A stretch of DNA of 64,000 nt from Lepiota brunneoincarnata (taxonomy: Eukaryota > Basidiomycota > Agaricomycetes > Agaricales > Agaricaceae), in NCBI GenBank assembly GCA_023014365.1, contig JAEBUN010000015.1, positions 434,001-498,000 of the forward strand. The letters run 5' to 3'. Position 1 is the first letter of the stretch; every line of letters starts with the position of its first letter. Position numbers and translations under genes: made by a program. Below the pieces are notes generated by a model. The model saw only the letters and a program-made list of their open reading frames with translations. It was not told the origin of the DNA and did not search any database. Of this stretch, positions 1-9,848 are shown one piece after another.

Positions 1-1268
1 CTGCAGCTCGACGAGCTTTTCTGGGTTTTGTGACCATTCCTATCGGCCGCTTAAAAGTGTTGTTAAGTTAAAGTTTAACAGACACACCTCAAGGAAGGTG
101 GGAACACAGAAAATCAACCGGCTGTTACAGGCGGTCGCACTCTTGAATAGATCTTCTGGCGTTATCATTACCGGTGGGTCTTTAGGTGCGAAATTAGAGA
201 GTGTGACGCCAGTCATTGTCTAAAAGAGTTTCAGTTATTTCAGGATAGTTGCTATGTTTCCTAACATACCGCCCATGACAGCGAAACGACACCCATCGCG
301 TCTTGCGTATGAATTAGGGAGCCATTAGTCAAGTAACTGCGGGGCACAACACTTACGGAAGAATGGTAGTGAATGATTTGACAAAATACGCCCGCATATG
401 TCGGTTTCTCCATAACCTGCGAGTCGCTCGTCAGCCACAAGAGGGAGAAAAGATGATTGGCTTCAAAGCCTCGTACACGGCTGCGAACCCCATTCGATCA
501 AGTTGCGATGACTAAGTAGAATTGGTTTAGGGAAAGATGTAGAGCCTTTCAGAGAAGGCGATCAGAATACTAAAAGCCGCATTGAGTTGGAGATGAATAC
601 CAGATGAATGCAAAATCAAGACAACATCATCAATGGTCTGTTTTTGCATAGGCGGGAGGAGATCGAGACAAGACATATGTCTCGTGAATAAGAAGTCAAA
701 GCTGGGAGCATCTAGCAGGCTAATTTCCAGCGGATTCTGACCGTCTCTGACCAAATTACAGGCAGCTTTTGCCGTACGCTGGGTCGCATCGTCTTTGCTA
801 ACTACGAGGTGCCGGACTTTCATCTTCTGCAGTAGGTTGGCGACACCATGCTCTGAGTTGCGTGGAGATATAGGAAATGCGCGATACCCAGCGCGCATAA
901 TTCCCGCAGTCAGCGCGAAATACGAGAATTGGTCTACGATGTCGTAAGCCGCTGTACATCGAGTCCAGAGCTAAATAATAAGACGAACCAATGACTGCTA
1001 AAATCCCGATAACGGGGACATCGTGTGTATCTTTGAGAGTCGAGACTAAACTCAACAATGTACGCGCTGCTGTGTGAATAGCTCTGCCGGCTTGTCCCCA
1101 AGTAATTGTCTGTCCGAGGCCATCATTATCGTAGATAAAGAGAGGATGTGCCCCGCTGTTATGCAGATGATGGTCATATATCTCTGGAATGGAAAGAGAG
1201 CCATCCAGAGGAGGTGGGAGGAAGGTTGCAGAAATTTGTGCCTGGGGGCAGGGGGGAAGAAAAGGCAT
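1..1268 (-). CDS. Adenylate-forming reductase (NRPS-like), N-terminal adenylation part; runs off the window
   Basis: This is the 5' part of an acid-activating adenylation (AMP-binding) enzyme of the basidiomycete adenylate-forming reductase type. Such enzymes activate a carboxylic acid with ATP, load it on a carrier domain and reduce it. The N-terminus has the family start (PLDGSLSIPEIYDHH) and the later block RAGYRAFPISPRNS. The A3 core motif HSSGSTSFPKPI is rebuilt only after removing a 55-nt intron at 546-600; SHRNLIEWGS follows. Further exons (YGETDICG, an FHAMG-like block after a 55-nt intron at 302-356, then SNFAPKDPPV, LIFCVPTFLE and EWSQNPEKLVEL) continue to base 1. All are in the expected order. 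The carrier and reductase domains would lie beyond the left edge, so substrate and domain architecture are unknown. The first intron, near 920-990, is not placed exactly. The start at 1268 is the first Met before the conserved block. Confidence 0.85.
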
Positions 1269-1588
1269 TCCGTTGGTTCATGCAAGCGAGGTCCATCGTC
1301 TCATTACTTTTGTACTTTGCCAAGCTTACCCTGTGCTACGCTTGAGTGAAGGCATTGTCACTGTGAGTGATTGCCTTGTTTATTTACGTACGGTTTGCCT
1401 GTGAATTACTCACGCCACCATGAATGTTGTCTGGTCACAGCTCTGATATCAAAACCTGCCCATCGCCGCCCTTGACGGTGTCCAATTCACGCCATCTTTC
1501 CATACTACCACCAATCTGTTCATAAGGTCTCAGCACCGATTCCCCTCCTTTCCTTTCCCTTATCTTATTACCTTCTGCTTATGCCGCG
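1269..1588. promoter_or_regulatory. Divergent intergenic region between reductase and kinase
   Basis: This 320-bp spacer separates the divergently transcribed reductase (-) and kinase (+), so it must hold both promoters. A pyrimidine-rich stretch (about 1535-1565) lies just upstream of the kinase start, as is common for fungal core promoters. I see no clear TATA box or named operator. Confidence 0.4.
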
Positions 1589-4500
1589 ATGTCTTCGGCG
1601 CACGGACACAGGCACACCGGCTCCGTGAGCCAGAATCACAAAGCACAGCTTGCTAATGCCTATAATGAACTCGGGAAGGAGCTTTCTTCGTCGAAATTAC
1701 GGGTTGTTGGGAATTATACGCTAGGCAAGGTCATTGGAGAAGGTGAGCATTGACGCATCACCACGCACTGTCATCAGCTTGACTGGGCAACTTAGGCACC
1801 TATGGCAAGGTACGCATAGGCACTCACCGGCTCACGTCGACCCGGGTTGCCATCAAGCAAATACCAAAAGCCATGTCTGCAACTCTCACCCGCGAAATCC
1901 ATCATCACCGCCAACTTCACCACCCACACATTGCACAAATGTACGAAGTTATCGCCACTGAGTCTTCTATTTGGATTGTCACCGAGCTCTGCTGTGGGGG
2001 GGAACTGTTCGACTATCTTGTTGAGAAGGGACGTCTCTCAGAAGACGAAACTCGTGTTATTTTCGGCCAACTCTGCCTCGCAGTTGCGTACCTTCACGAA
2101 ATCGGTATTGTCCACCGCGATCTCAAACTGGAGAATGTTCTCCTTGACGAACGCTGTCGAGTTAAACTTGGAGATTTTGGATTCACTCGGGAATATGACA
2201 AGAATGCGCTTATGGAGACTTTTTGCGGGACGACCGGTTACGCTTCTCCAGAAATGTTGCAGGGCAAAAAGTACCAGGGTCCTGAGGTTGATGTCTGGTC
2301 CCTTGGTATCATCCTCTATTGCCTCGTAACGGGGACATTACCCTTCGACGACGATGACGAAACAGTCATGCGTGCGAAAATCATACAGGGCGACTTTGAA
2401 GATCCTGTCTGGTTATCATTAGGTGCGCCCATGACTTGCGAAAACTCAGTCCGATTGAAATTGAGGGAAAATGTAGAAGTACGCGATCTCATCAAGAAAA
2501 TCCTGCAGAAAGACGCAACGAAACGCGTCACGATCCCACAAATTCTTGGGCACCTCTGGTTCACCTCTCGAAAATTAACCTATGAAAGTGAATCACCACT
2601 TTTGGCGGGTTTTTCCACAACGGAAGCCCTGCCTAACAACCACGACTCACAGTATTCCTCCGAAGAATCTACACAAACTTCCCCTTCGCCTTTTGCCGCA
2701 CACCCTAATCTCTCTACATCAACACCTACTACTCCAGACCACATCGCTGACGACCCATTCCTATCTGTTCCAAATACCGAGTTGCCTTTACATAAGCTTC
2801 ACCATACCGCCAGCGATTCAACAATAGGAAAAGCACCCGACACAAATTCTACGTCTTTTAGAATGCTTCCCACTGACCGTCAAAGAGCAGTCGTTTTGGA
2901 GGATGACGGGGAGGGTGCTTCGAAACCTACATCATCGCCTCACCCTTGGTCCAAGGCACCCATATATCCGCTGCGGACACCTGCGCGGACCAAACGTCGT
3001 TCCGTCTCCTCGACGCTCTCTGATCCCTCCTCCCCCGTAGCTGAAAAGGTGTCAACGCCATTACCCACTCCCATTTCCCGTGACCTGGATTTCGCTTCTC
3101 TACTCACCCGACCTACCCCAATCATATTTTCTACTCTACTTGAACGTGAACTCCTTAATACGCTTAGCTCCTTGGGTTTCGATACTGGCCAGGTTGTGCA
3201 CTCGGTATTGACGGATGCTTGTGACTCTGCCGGAGCAGTCTGGTGGATGCTCAAAAAGAGAGCCGAGAAGAAAACAGTGGACGATAGCGAGCTACCGCCC
3301 ATCACACTTGACCTCGAAACACCCCGACCAAAGGAACTTGGCGGCCAGAAGAAAAAGCGTACGAGGATAGATATAGGCGTTCAGACCGATGCTAACATGC
3401 ATATGTTGATGGCGAAATCCGCGCCGCAACTCGCCTTCGTTCCTGCCACCCCAACGACGGCGAGGCCTGTCACACCCCCTCGCCAAGCCTCACCGACACG
3501 TTCACCCTTGCTCTCCCCATCTTCCTCCACAGTCACCGGTGATCTCTCCTCCCGTTCTCATCCCTCAACACCTGGTGGAAGTTTAAAAGACAAGGATAAA
3601 GATAAGAGGAAGCCGCGGTCTGGTAGTGTGAGCATCATGCAACGCGCCACAACAGCACTTGAAGCTGCGGGCCTGGTTCGCAAGAGATCAACGGAGGCTG
3701 TTAAAGATAAAGAGGAGAGGGAACGTGAGAAGTCGAGGGATGAACCTCGCACTTCTCATGGAAGCGGTGGATCCTCAAAACTAACTAAGTCCCCCCCGCT
3801 TAAAGCCTCTAAAGACCATCCTCCTGTGCCGGTTACACCGCCACCGAGTGATCAGCATCATGGTACACATGTGGGCTCACCCTGGGTTCTGGCAGAATCT
3901 AGGGAATTGCTGCAACACACAAGCACAGTCACCCCATTAACGGCCGGCGGACAGATCCAATCCCAGTCGGCCCCCAACATCTCTGAGACAGCTCGGGCAA
4001 AACCCGCGGGTGCCCAGCGTCAACGTGCCAACCTGCTGACGGCGTTCCGACTCTGGTTCCATGAAGATAGGAAAGGAAAGCGCAAAGACCCATCTGCGGG
4101 GGCATCCCAAAGCAATGCGACAAACTACACAAGGACGACGAACCAACCGCTCCCGGTGGGCACCGCAAAGCGGCGAGGAAGCACCTCCAGCGGCAAATTC
4201 GGTGCCCGAACAGGGTCGTCTGGACATCGTGCTCAACGCCCATCCATGTCTTCCAGAAGATCCAGTAGCGTTAACTCTAGACGATCTTCAGGAACATCTA
4301 TGCAAATGATAGTCGTCGACTCGCCGCAGATCACTAGTCGGCGGTCATTTGGAAGCCACACACCCAACTCAGAGAGGGGCGAGTTCTCTTCAAGGCCATC
4401 CTCTGTCCGAAGCCTCTCAATGCAACCCAGACACCGTAAGTCGCCGTCGGCAAGTTCTGCGGGTTCTGCGCATTTCCGCACCGCCTCCCCAATGCAGAAA

Positions 4501-5322
4501 TATCATCGAAGAGCGGGATCTGGATCATCCACGAGAGTTGTCAGACAGATACAACCCACCCGCCCTATCCATGCACGATCCAACTCTGCCACATCCTCGC
4601 TACATTCACCACCATCATCAAGACCAACATCATTCTATGAGCCGTCCGAAGGCGAGGGCATGAGGACGGGCTCACCTCTCCGCACTCGAAAACGTTCAGG
4701 GGAGCGGGGTGCTAGTGGGGGCACAATGTTCGTGCAGAAGCGACAGGGCCCCTTCGTAAGTCCTATCACGCACGGCAATTCTATCGGACGGTCAAGTTGG
4801 AAGAAATCCTGGGGTCTAGAGCCGCCCGGGTGGCAGACGCGGACTACCCATCTCCCCATTGAAGTCTTGGCGATCTCGCCTGCAAAGGAACCGACGACAA
4901 TCCGTGACGTATTTTCAGGTCGCCAATCACTGAGTCTTGGAGACGAGAGCGACTGGGTGGACGAGGACGACGACATTCCCGCGTTTGCAGGGGGTCTAGG
5001 ACAGATGGGAACATCATCATCGGCTTCCTCCTCCCTTAGCCATAATCTTGTTGAAACAACACCGGTGTTATCGCCGCCCCCCAGAGGGAGCCGTAGAAAT
5101 GCAAAGAGGACGAGTAGAGCGACCTCAGGTAACTCGACTACGACTGGAGTTCCAACGTCGGTTGGGGCGGCTCGGGGGAAAGTAATTGGTGAACGTGCGT
5201 CGCCTGTGCCCCAAGAAACCGCTGCGGAAACCAGAACAGGAAGGAGACAGTTGCCCAATACTCGTTCGGGGCCCGCATTCCGCCAAGCGATACAAGAGGA
5301 GGATGAAGACGAAGAGGAGTGA
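1589..5322 (+). CDS. CAMK/CAMKL-type serine/threonine protein kinase with long disordered C-terminus
   Basis: Two exons (1589-1742 and 1796-5322) give a 1226-aa protein. The kinase domain is complete: glycine loop GEGTYGKV near residues 50-57 (spanning the intron), VAIK lysine K72, HRDLKLEN with catalytic D160, DFG with D178, and activation-segment end GYASPE in place of the usual APE. DVWSLGIILY and TGTLPFDDDDE are typical of CAMK-like (Kin4/Snf1-like) kinases. Around residues 504-540 a second conserved block (SLGFDTGQVVHSVL, GAVWWMLKK) looks like a small UBA-like helical domain. The rest is low-complexity Ser/Pro/Arg-rich sequence ending in an acidic tail (EEDEDEEE). The start was chosen because ATG 1589 gives an open exon that joins in frame with the glycine loop. 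The exact orthologue is not resolved. Confidence 0.85.
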
Positions 5323-5686
5323 GGGAAAGCAATCATGGGTCCTGGTCGGGACTGGGCTCTATTCGCGTGATTGACATGCTTCTCGTTCTGCGGTCATTAA
5401 TTTTTTTTCGTTCATTTCGTTGGGTAGATACACTGTAGTATGCGCAGCTATTACTACGTTCCGAAGTATTTTATCCGTTGTTGCTGGCTGATGTGATGTG
5501 ACACCGGCCGTTGCGGTCGCGGTCACACGCAGGCAGTGTGTGACGTGCCCACGCTGGACCGCTTCTGCTCCTGTGCCCTTCCCTCACCACCACCATATCC
5601 TTTTCTCGTTTGACACGGTGAGCAGCACAATTTACAGATAATCCTGCAATACTAATAGAATATTGGAAGAACTACACAATCACATC
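5323..5686. other. Kinase 3' UTR and v-SNARE promoter region
   Basis: There is no coding signal in these 364 bp. A T-run at 5401-5408 follows the kinase stop. A CCACCACCATATCC stretch and the A-rich 5635-5685 segment precede the v-SNARE start. Confidence 0.3.
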
Positions 5687-6419
5687 ATGTATGTTCAACA
5701 ACCTCCGCACATGCCCGCTCCGCAGTTCACTGACCACTTGCCACAGGTCTGAGCCTTACGACCCATACCTCCCCCGCAATGGATCGTCTTCGAACCCCGG
5801 CCAGGGGAATCCCAAAACTGCCGCTATCCAAGCACAGATTGATGACACTGTAGGAATTATGAGAGAAAACATCACCAAGGTCGCAGAGCGAGGGGAGCGG
5901 TTGGATTCGTTGCAGGACAAGACAGGTAAGGCACTCATCTCCCTATCTCTACTGGGACAGCTTCATTGCTGTCCTGCGCGCTGCACCGCATGTGAATTGG
6001 TGCTGCGCTTCGCTATGAGTTGTCATTTCGGAATGACGAGGAGAATGCTGAGCGTCTTCTACAGACAACCTCGCTGTATCGGCACAGGGATTCCGACGAG
6101 GGGCAAACCGTGTCCGCAAGGTGAGTTGCATAGCAACAATAATCCAAGAACTCTTGCACTCTTGCTGAGACCAATGCCCCCTCTAACAGAATATGTGGTA
6201 AGCAGTCTTTCCTATTGACCAAACTTTTCAAATGCGAAATTAACTTTGGGCGCTTCAATGTATAAAGGTGGAAAGACATGAAGGTACGCGCCTGCACTGT
6301 TGCAACCTGCGAACCAGTCGTTGATACGGGTTGTCTAGATGCGCATCATCATTGGCATTGCTATAGCTGTCATCATCGTCATCATTGTCGTTTCCATTGT
6401 CAAAGCGACAGGACATTAA
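5687..6419 (+). CDS. SNC1: Synaptobrevin-type v-SNARE (Snc1/VAMP)
   Basis: This is an R-SNARE of secretory vesicles that pairs with plasma-membrane t-SNAREs in exocytosis. The spliced product is 113 aa: a short N-terminus starting [11 protein letters not shown], a SNARE coiled coil from [12 protein letters not shown] to [11 protein letters not shown] with the central (zero-layer) Arg, the juxtamembrane NMWWKDMK, and a C-terminal anchor rich in Ile/Val that ends after KATGH. Six exons are needed: 5687-5688, 5747-5925, 6065-6120, 6190-6197 (8 nt), 6268-6283 (16 nt) and 6339-6419, total 342 nt. The first intron (5689-5746) lies inside the initiation codon (AT|G), so no genomic ATG opens the long exon. 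All junctions are GT-AG and the WW pair is itself assembled across an intron. Identification is secure; the start model is the best fit. Confidence 0.9.
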
Positions 6420-6857
6420 CGGCTGTAACCACCGACGCCCAAGAACAATTAGTCCATGTTGTTAGCTATTGCCTATGTTCTTCTCCCTCATCCATGTTGT
6501 AGTATCTATGCATACACTAGTAATTCTCCTCCTTTCTGTTTGTTCGGCCCCCGAGAAATTTAGTAGATAGCATAGCGGTGGAGTGGAAGTGTCTGATTCG
6601 GACTGCTCGGTTTTTCTGTCAGTTACCTTGCCCTTTCATGTATATTGGGTACACTCTGGATGAACGAACATGGGTTAGGCAGCTAATCTGGTGCGCATTT
6701 CCGAGGAAAAACGATGACAGCGGACAAGCACATTCCCCCGCGACAGAGAGAAAACACACGATTCATCTCAAATGTAGGTGCTAAGAATGACACAGGTTTT
6801 ACGCAAGTATAGAGCATACAAATTGACAAGGCTCGTCTGTCAAAAGTAGCAAATTAC
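6420..6857. other. Convergent 3' region between v-SNARE and eL24
   Basis: These 438 bp lie between two convergent genes and should hold both 3' UTRs. Short open stretches exist but none resembles a protein. Nothing further is seen. Confidence 0.35.
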
Positions 6858-7475
6858 TCATCGCCCTTTGCTAACCCTCGTCTGTTGTTTGGGTACCTTG
6901 ACGCCCCCGGCGGGTACTTGCGGACGAGCAGGCTGGAAAAAAAAATGAGCGTTGTTGTCGAACTAGCATCTAGAACCAAAACCATACCTTGGACTTCTTC
7001 GCCTCCTTCTCTTTTTTCTCGGTCTTGGCCTTTGTTATGGCGGCTTGTCGGTTCTGAATACGGACAGCGAGTGTTTGGTTTCGTCTGGCGGCAATACTGG
7101 CGAGGTCAGCACCAACAATACCTCGTTGGTGCTTCACGGTCCGACGAGAGCGCTTCTTGGCAACCTCCTCTGTGATGCCTTTCTTATGCATCCGACGGTA
7201 GACCTGCGTCCAGGCAATCTTGCGAGGGTTTTTACGTTGCAGGAAAAGGGAAGCATTTTTGGAAGAAGCGAAGCGGAAAACCTGGGCAGTCGTATTTGAG
7301 ACTGGGCCACAGACGAGAGTCACGTTGAATACATACTTTGCTATCGCCGCGAACAAAAAGTTTGCCCTTGCTGGGGTAGATGCGGTAGCCGGAGAAAGAG
7401 TCGATCTCAAGCTTCTATGCTCCCAAATATCGGTTGTCAGCTCTTCATACGATGAACAACCACCAGACTTACCAT
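6858..7475 (-). CDS. RPL24: 60S ribosomal protein eL24
   Basis: This is a component of the large ribosomal subunit. Four exons (7473-7475, 7337-7414, 6988-7281, 6858-6932) give 149 aa. The diagnostic N-terminal block reads DSFSGYRIYPSKGKLFVRGD, then VFRFASSKNASLF, RKNPRKIAWTQVYRR, KKGITEEVAKKRSRR and AIT with a Lys-rich tail ending in TRVSKGR. The first coding exon holds only the ATG: it is followed directly by a GTAAGT donor, and residue 2 onward starts at 7414. The acceptor of the last intron follows a long T-tract (AAAAAAAAA on the + strand near 6937-6945). Length is close to the usual fungal eL24 (about 150 aa). High-confidence housekeeping gene. Confidence 0.95.
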
Positions 7476-7940
7476 CTGTATTTCTATATAAGCAGAAAAA
7501 TGAAAGAATCAGTGAACCATTTCTCTCCATGGATCGCGAGCAGAGCCAACGTCATCCAGCAGCGGGAGCCAACATCCAGCTCAAAATCCAGTATATCCGC
7601 ACAAAATGGACATCCATGGGCTCACGAAGATTCCAAGAAGGTAGAGAAGGCGATTATCCGAAGCGAAAGTGGAATAATTTGAGCTTACCTTGAGTTGCTC
7701 TTGTCGTGCAGTTGTGCAGCCCTCTCTCACACCTCCCACTTGCGGCCCATTTCGGGATTTGCCGAGATCTGATTCCGCCTTTCCTTTCTGGGATCTCCTA
7801 CCCCTCTTCACTGACCCTTCAATGCAGTCACTCCTCAAACAACTACCTGAATCATGTCTCTGGTCTCCGTGCTGGTTATAGACCACTGGATAAATGCAAC
7901 ATCTGGCAATCGAGATTTCTTGAAACAAGTGCTACTCATT
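7476..7940. promoter_or_regulatory. eL24 upstream region
   Basis: This is the 465-bp upstream region of eL24 up to the tRNA gene. It is mixed pyrimidine-rich sequence (7690-7830). Short open frames on both strands have no recognisable product and are treated as chance. Confidence 0.3.
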
Positions 7941-8031
7941 GGGTCGATGGCGTAGTTGGTTATCGCATCTGTCTAACAGCATTATGCTTGGAGGTCACAG
8001 AAGGTCCTCAGTTCGAACCTGGGTCGACTCA
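7941..8031 (+). tRNA. tRNA-Val (anticodon AAC) with 17-nt intron
   Basis: The cloverleaf folds by eye. The acceptor stem GGGTCGA pairs completely (one G-U) with TCGACTC. A D arm with GTTGGTTA follows. The anticodon stem is TCTGT/ACAGA with loop CTAACAC once a 17-nt intron after position 37 (GCATTATGCTTGGAGGT) is removed. The variable loop is AGGTC and the T arm is CTCAG-TTCGAAC-CTGGG. The discriminator is A and a T-run (TTTTT at 8034-8038) follows as a Pol III terminator. Anticodon AAC reads GUU valine codons. Confidence 0.88.
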
Positions 8032-8180
8032 TCTTTTTGAAAATATTTTAGGGAACAACACCCTGCCAATCCAAATAAAAAGCTACAAACCATCCATTAC
8101 CTGAAGGCAGATACAGACTGCAAATAACACGAAGTAATATCGAGGAGGGTTGTGAAGACAACATGCACATCGATGGCAAT

Positions 8181-8281
8181 GGGTCGATGGCGTAGTCGGT
8201 TATCACATCTGTCTAACACTTTTCTCTAGCAGGCGTGCTAGACGATCACAGAAGGTCCTCAGTCCGAATCTGGCCACTCTC
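8181..8281 (+). pseudogene. Decayed tRNA-Val copy
   Basis: The first 38 bases are nearly identical to the tRNA-Val at 7941, including the CTAACA anticodon loop, followed by a different 28-nt insert at the intron position and an intact CACAGAAGGTCCTCAG. The 3' half is broken: the T loop reads TCCGAAT, the T stem has a C-C mismatch, and the 3' acceptor strand (CACTCTC) no longer pairs at positions 4-7. No clear T-run terminator follows. It is a local duplicate that probably cannot be matured. Confidence 0.7.
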
Positions 8282-9848
8282 CTTGGTGGTATCGAGTCCA
8301 TCCCAAACACCACTGGTAACCGGTATAATATACAGTCATAGAATATTGAGCAAGTTCATAGCCCTAGATCAACGATTCAAGCACCTCGTTGAAGAGAGAG
8401 TGTAGCGAAGAAATTTTCGGCGTACATATTTATCATCAGGAGTAAGCCGGCAACAATGCCAGAGTGTTCCTATCCTGGAAGGCCATTCGAAGCGCCCAAG
8501 GTTCAAGGAATGCTACAAGTGCATACCTCCACGCTCTTCAAGGCGTGGTGGGGTATTCGGTGCCGGGATGTCTTCGGTTATGCACACCCGTTATGGGCGG
8601 ATTTGTCACGGACTAGATACTAATAACGAATGGCTAGAACCATTGGGGACCCGAACCACCAGGGGAGAGATCCTGCAAGAAGGCTCCGTAGGCACCCCGG
8701 GATGCTGCAATAAACGCGAATCGTATGAAGTTGAAGAACTCGACTCGACGAAATCTCTTGGGCAATGGAAGCACGCTTTATCGTTTCAGAGCTAATCACA
8801 GAGATTGGTTCGTTAATATTGCCCATTATTCCAGACGGATGGGCTTGGCGTCTCGCGGGATTTGCCAAAACCTCGTAAAGCAAGGTACAGCAGATGGTGT
8901 GGCTTCCCAGCTATTCTGTCATTTGTGGCCCAGACCCTTGGACTGGAACCTATTCCAAGGATGGCGCGGGAATGGTGAGACCTCCCTTTGGTACTTCACT
9001 CAACCATAAAGTCGGGTTTATCCAGAGTAGAATTCTTCAGCATGTGGCGGCTGGAAAGTCAGAAACGGTGATCCCAGCCATCTCCACCCGGATTATGTCA
9101 GTGTTGATCTCAAGTGTAGCAGATTTGTCCCCTCGCCTATGTCGCAGGGAGTGTGATTTCACAGGCATGGTTATCGATCAACCGAGGACGCGCAACGAGT
9201 GTCCACCCGTGCGTCTTGGGCGACAATGATCAGATGCAAATTTTACGGCATGCCAATGTTAGAGCAACGATGGCAATCGTCTGATGTCCCCACGGGCGTC
9301 GATAACGTGGCCTGAGACTTCACAAGATGGTAACAGCAGGGTGTGCCTTGGTCCTTGGAAGGATCAGTATCTGGTGGCGTCTGATGCACTGAATGGTTTT
9401 GTCATATCCAAAAATCTCTATTCGTCAATCTTCTCGATTCCGTGTTTTGACATCTGGAAGATTCTCGGGATTGGCCCTTTCGCCGATAATAGTTTAGTCG
9501 GCTTCTGCGGGAGTCATCAAAACCGGACGCCTCATATGTTCAGCCGTCAGAAAGCATCCACCACTATCATCATGTGGTTGCTCAAGCGCTCACCCTTTCA
9601 GCGTCGCCAGTTCCCGCGCTTGTTTTACGGGAAAAGAGTCTGGAAATACTATGGGAAAAAAATAGGCACTCTGGCAACGCCCAAGCGAATCGTTAACGCT
9701 TGCAACGATAGTGCCAAGTCACGCAAAAACGCTCGAATCTGGCTGCGTAGGGAGAGTGAAAACGAAGGTGGATAAATATAGACCATAGCGTACATACAGA
9801 TGAGAACAACCAAAGAAAACATTATCGCACGCTGTTAAGAAATACACA
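8282..9848. other. Gene-poor spacer
   Basis: About 1.57 kb with no recognisable gene. The longest open stretch (9284-9775, +) has no motif I know, no intron-exon pattern and no conserved composition. Short frames at 8568-9229 are likewise unsupported. It may be decayed sequence. Confidence 0.4.

Noticed and set aside
527..898. Adenylation domain seeming to break after HSSG
   Set aside because: A 55-nt GT-AG intron (546-600) restores HSSGSTSFPKPI and the following conserved block, so the gene is not broken here.
9284..9775. 163-codon open stretch (+)
   Set aside because: No motif, no homologous pattern and no splice structure; composition is unlike neighbouring genes.
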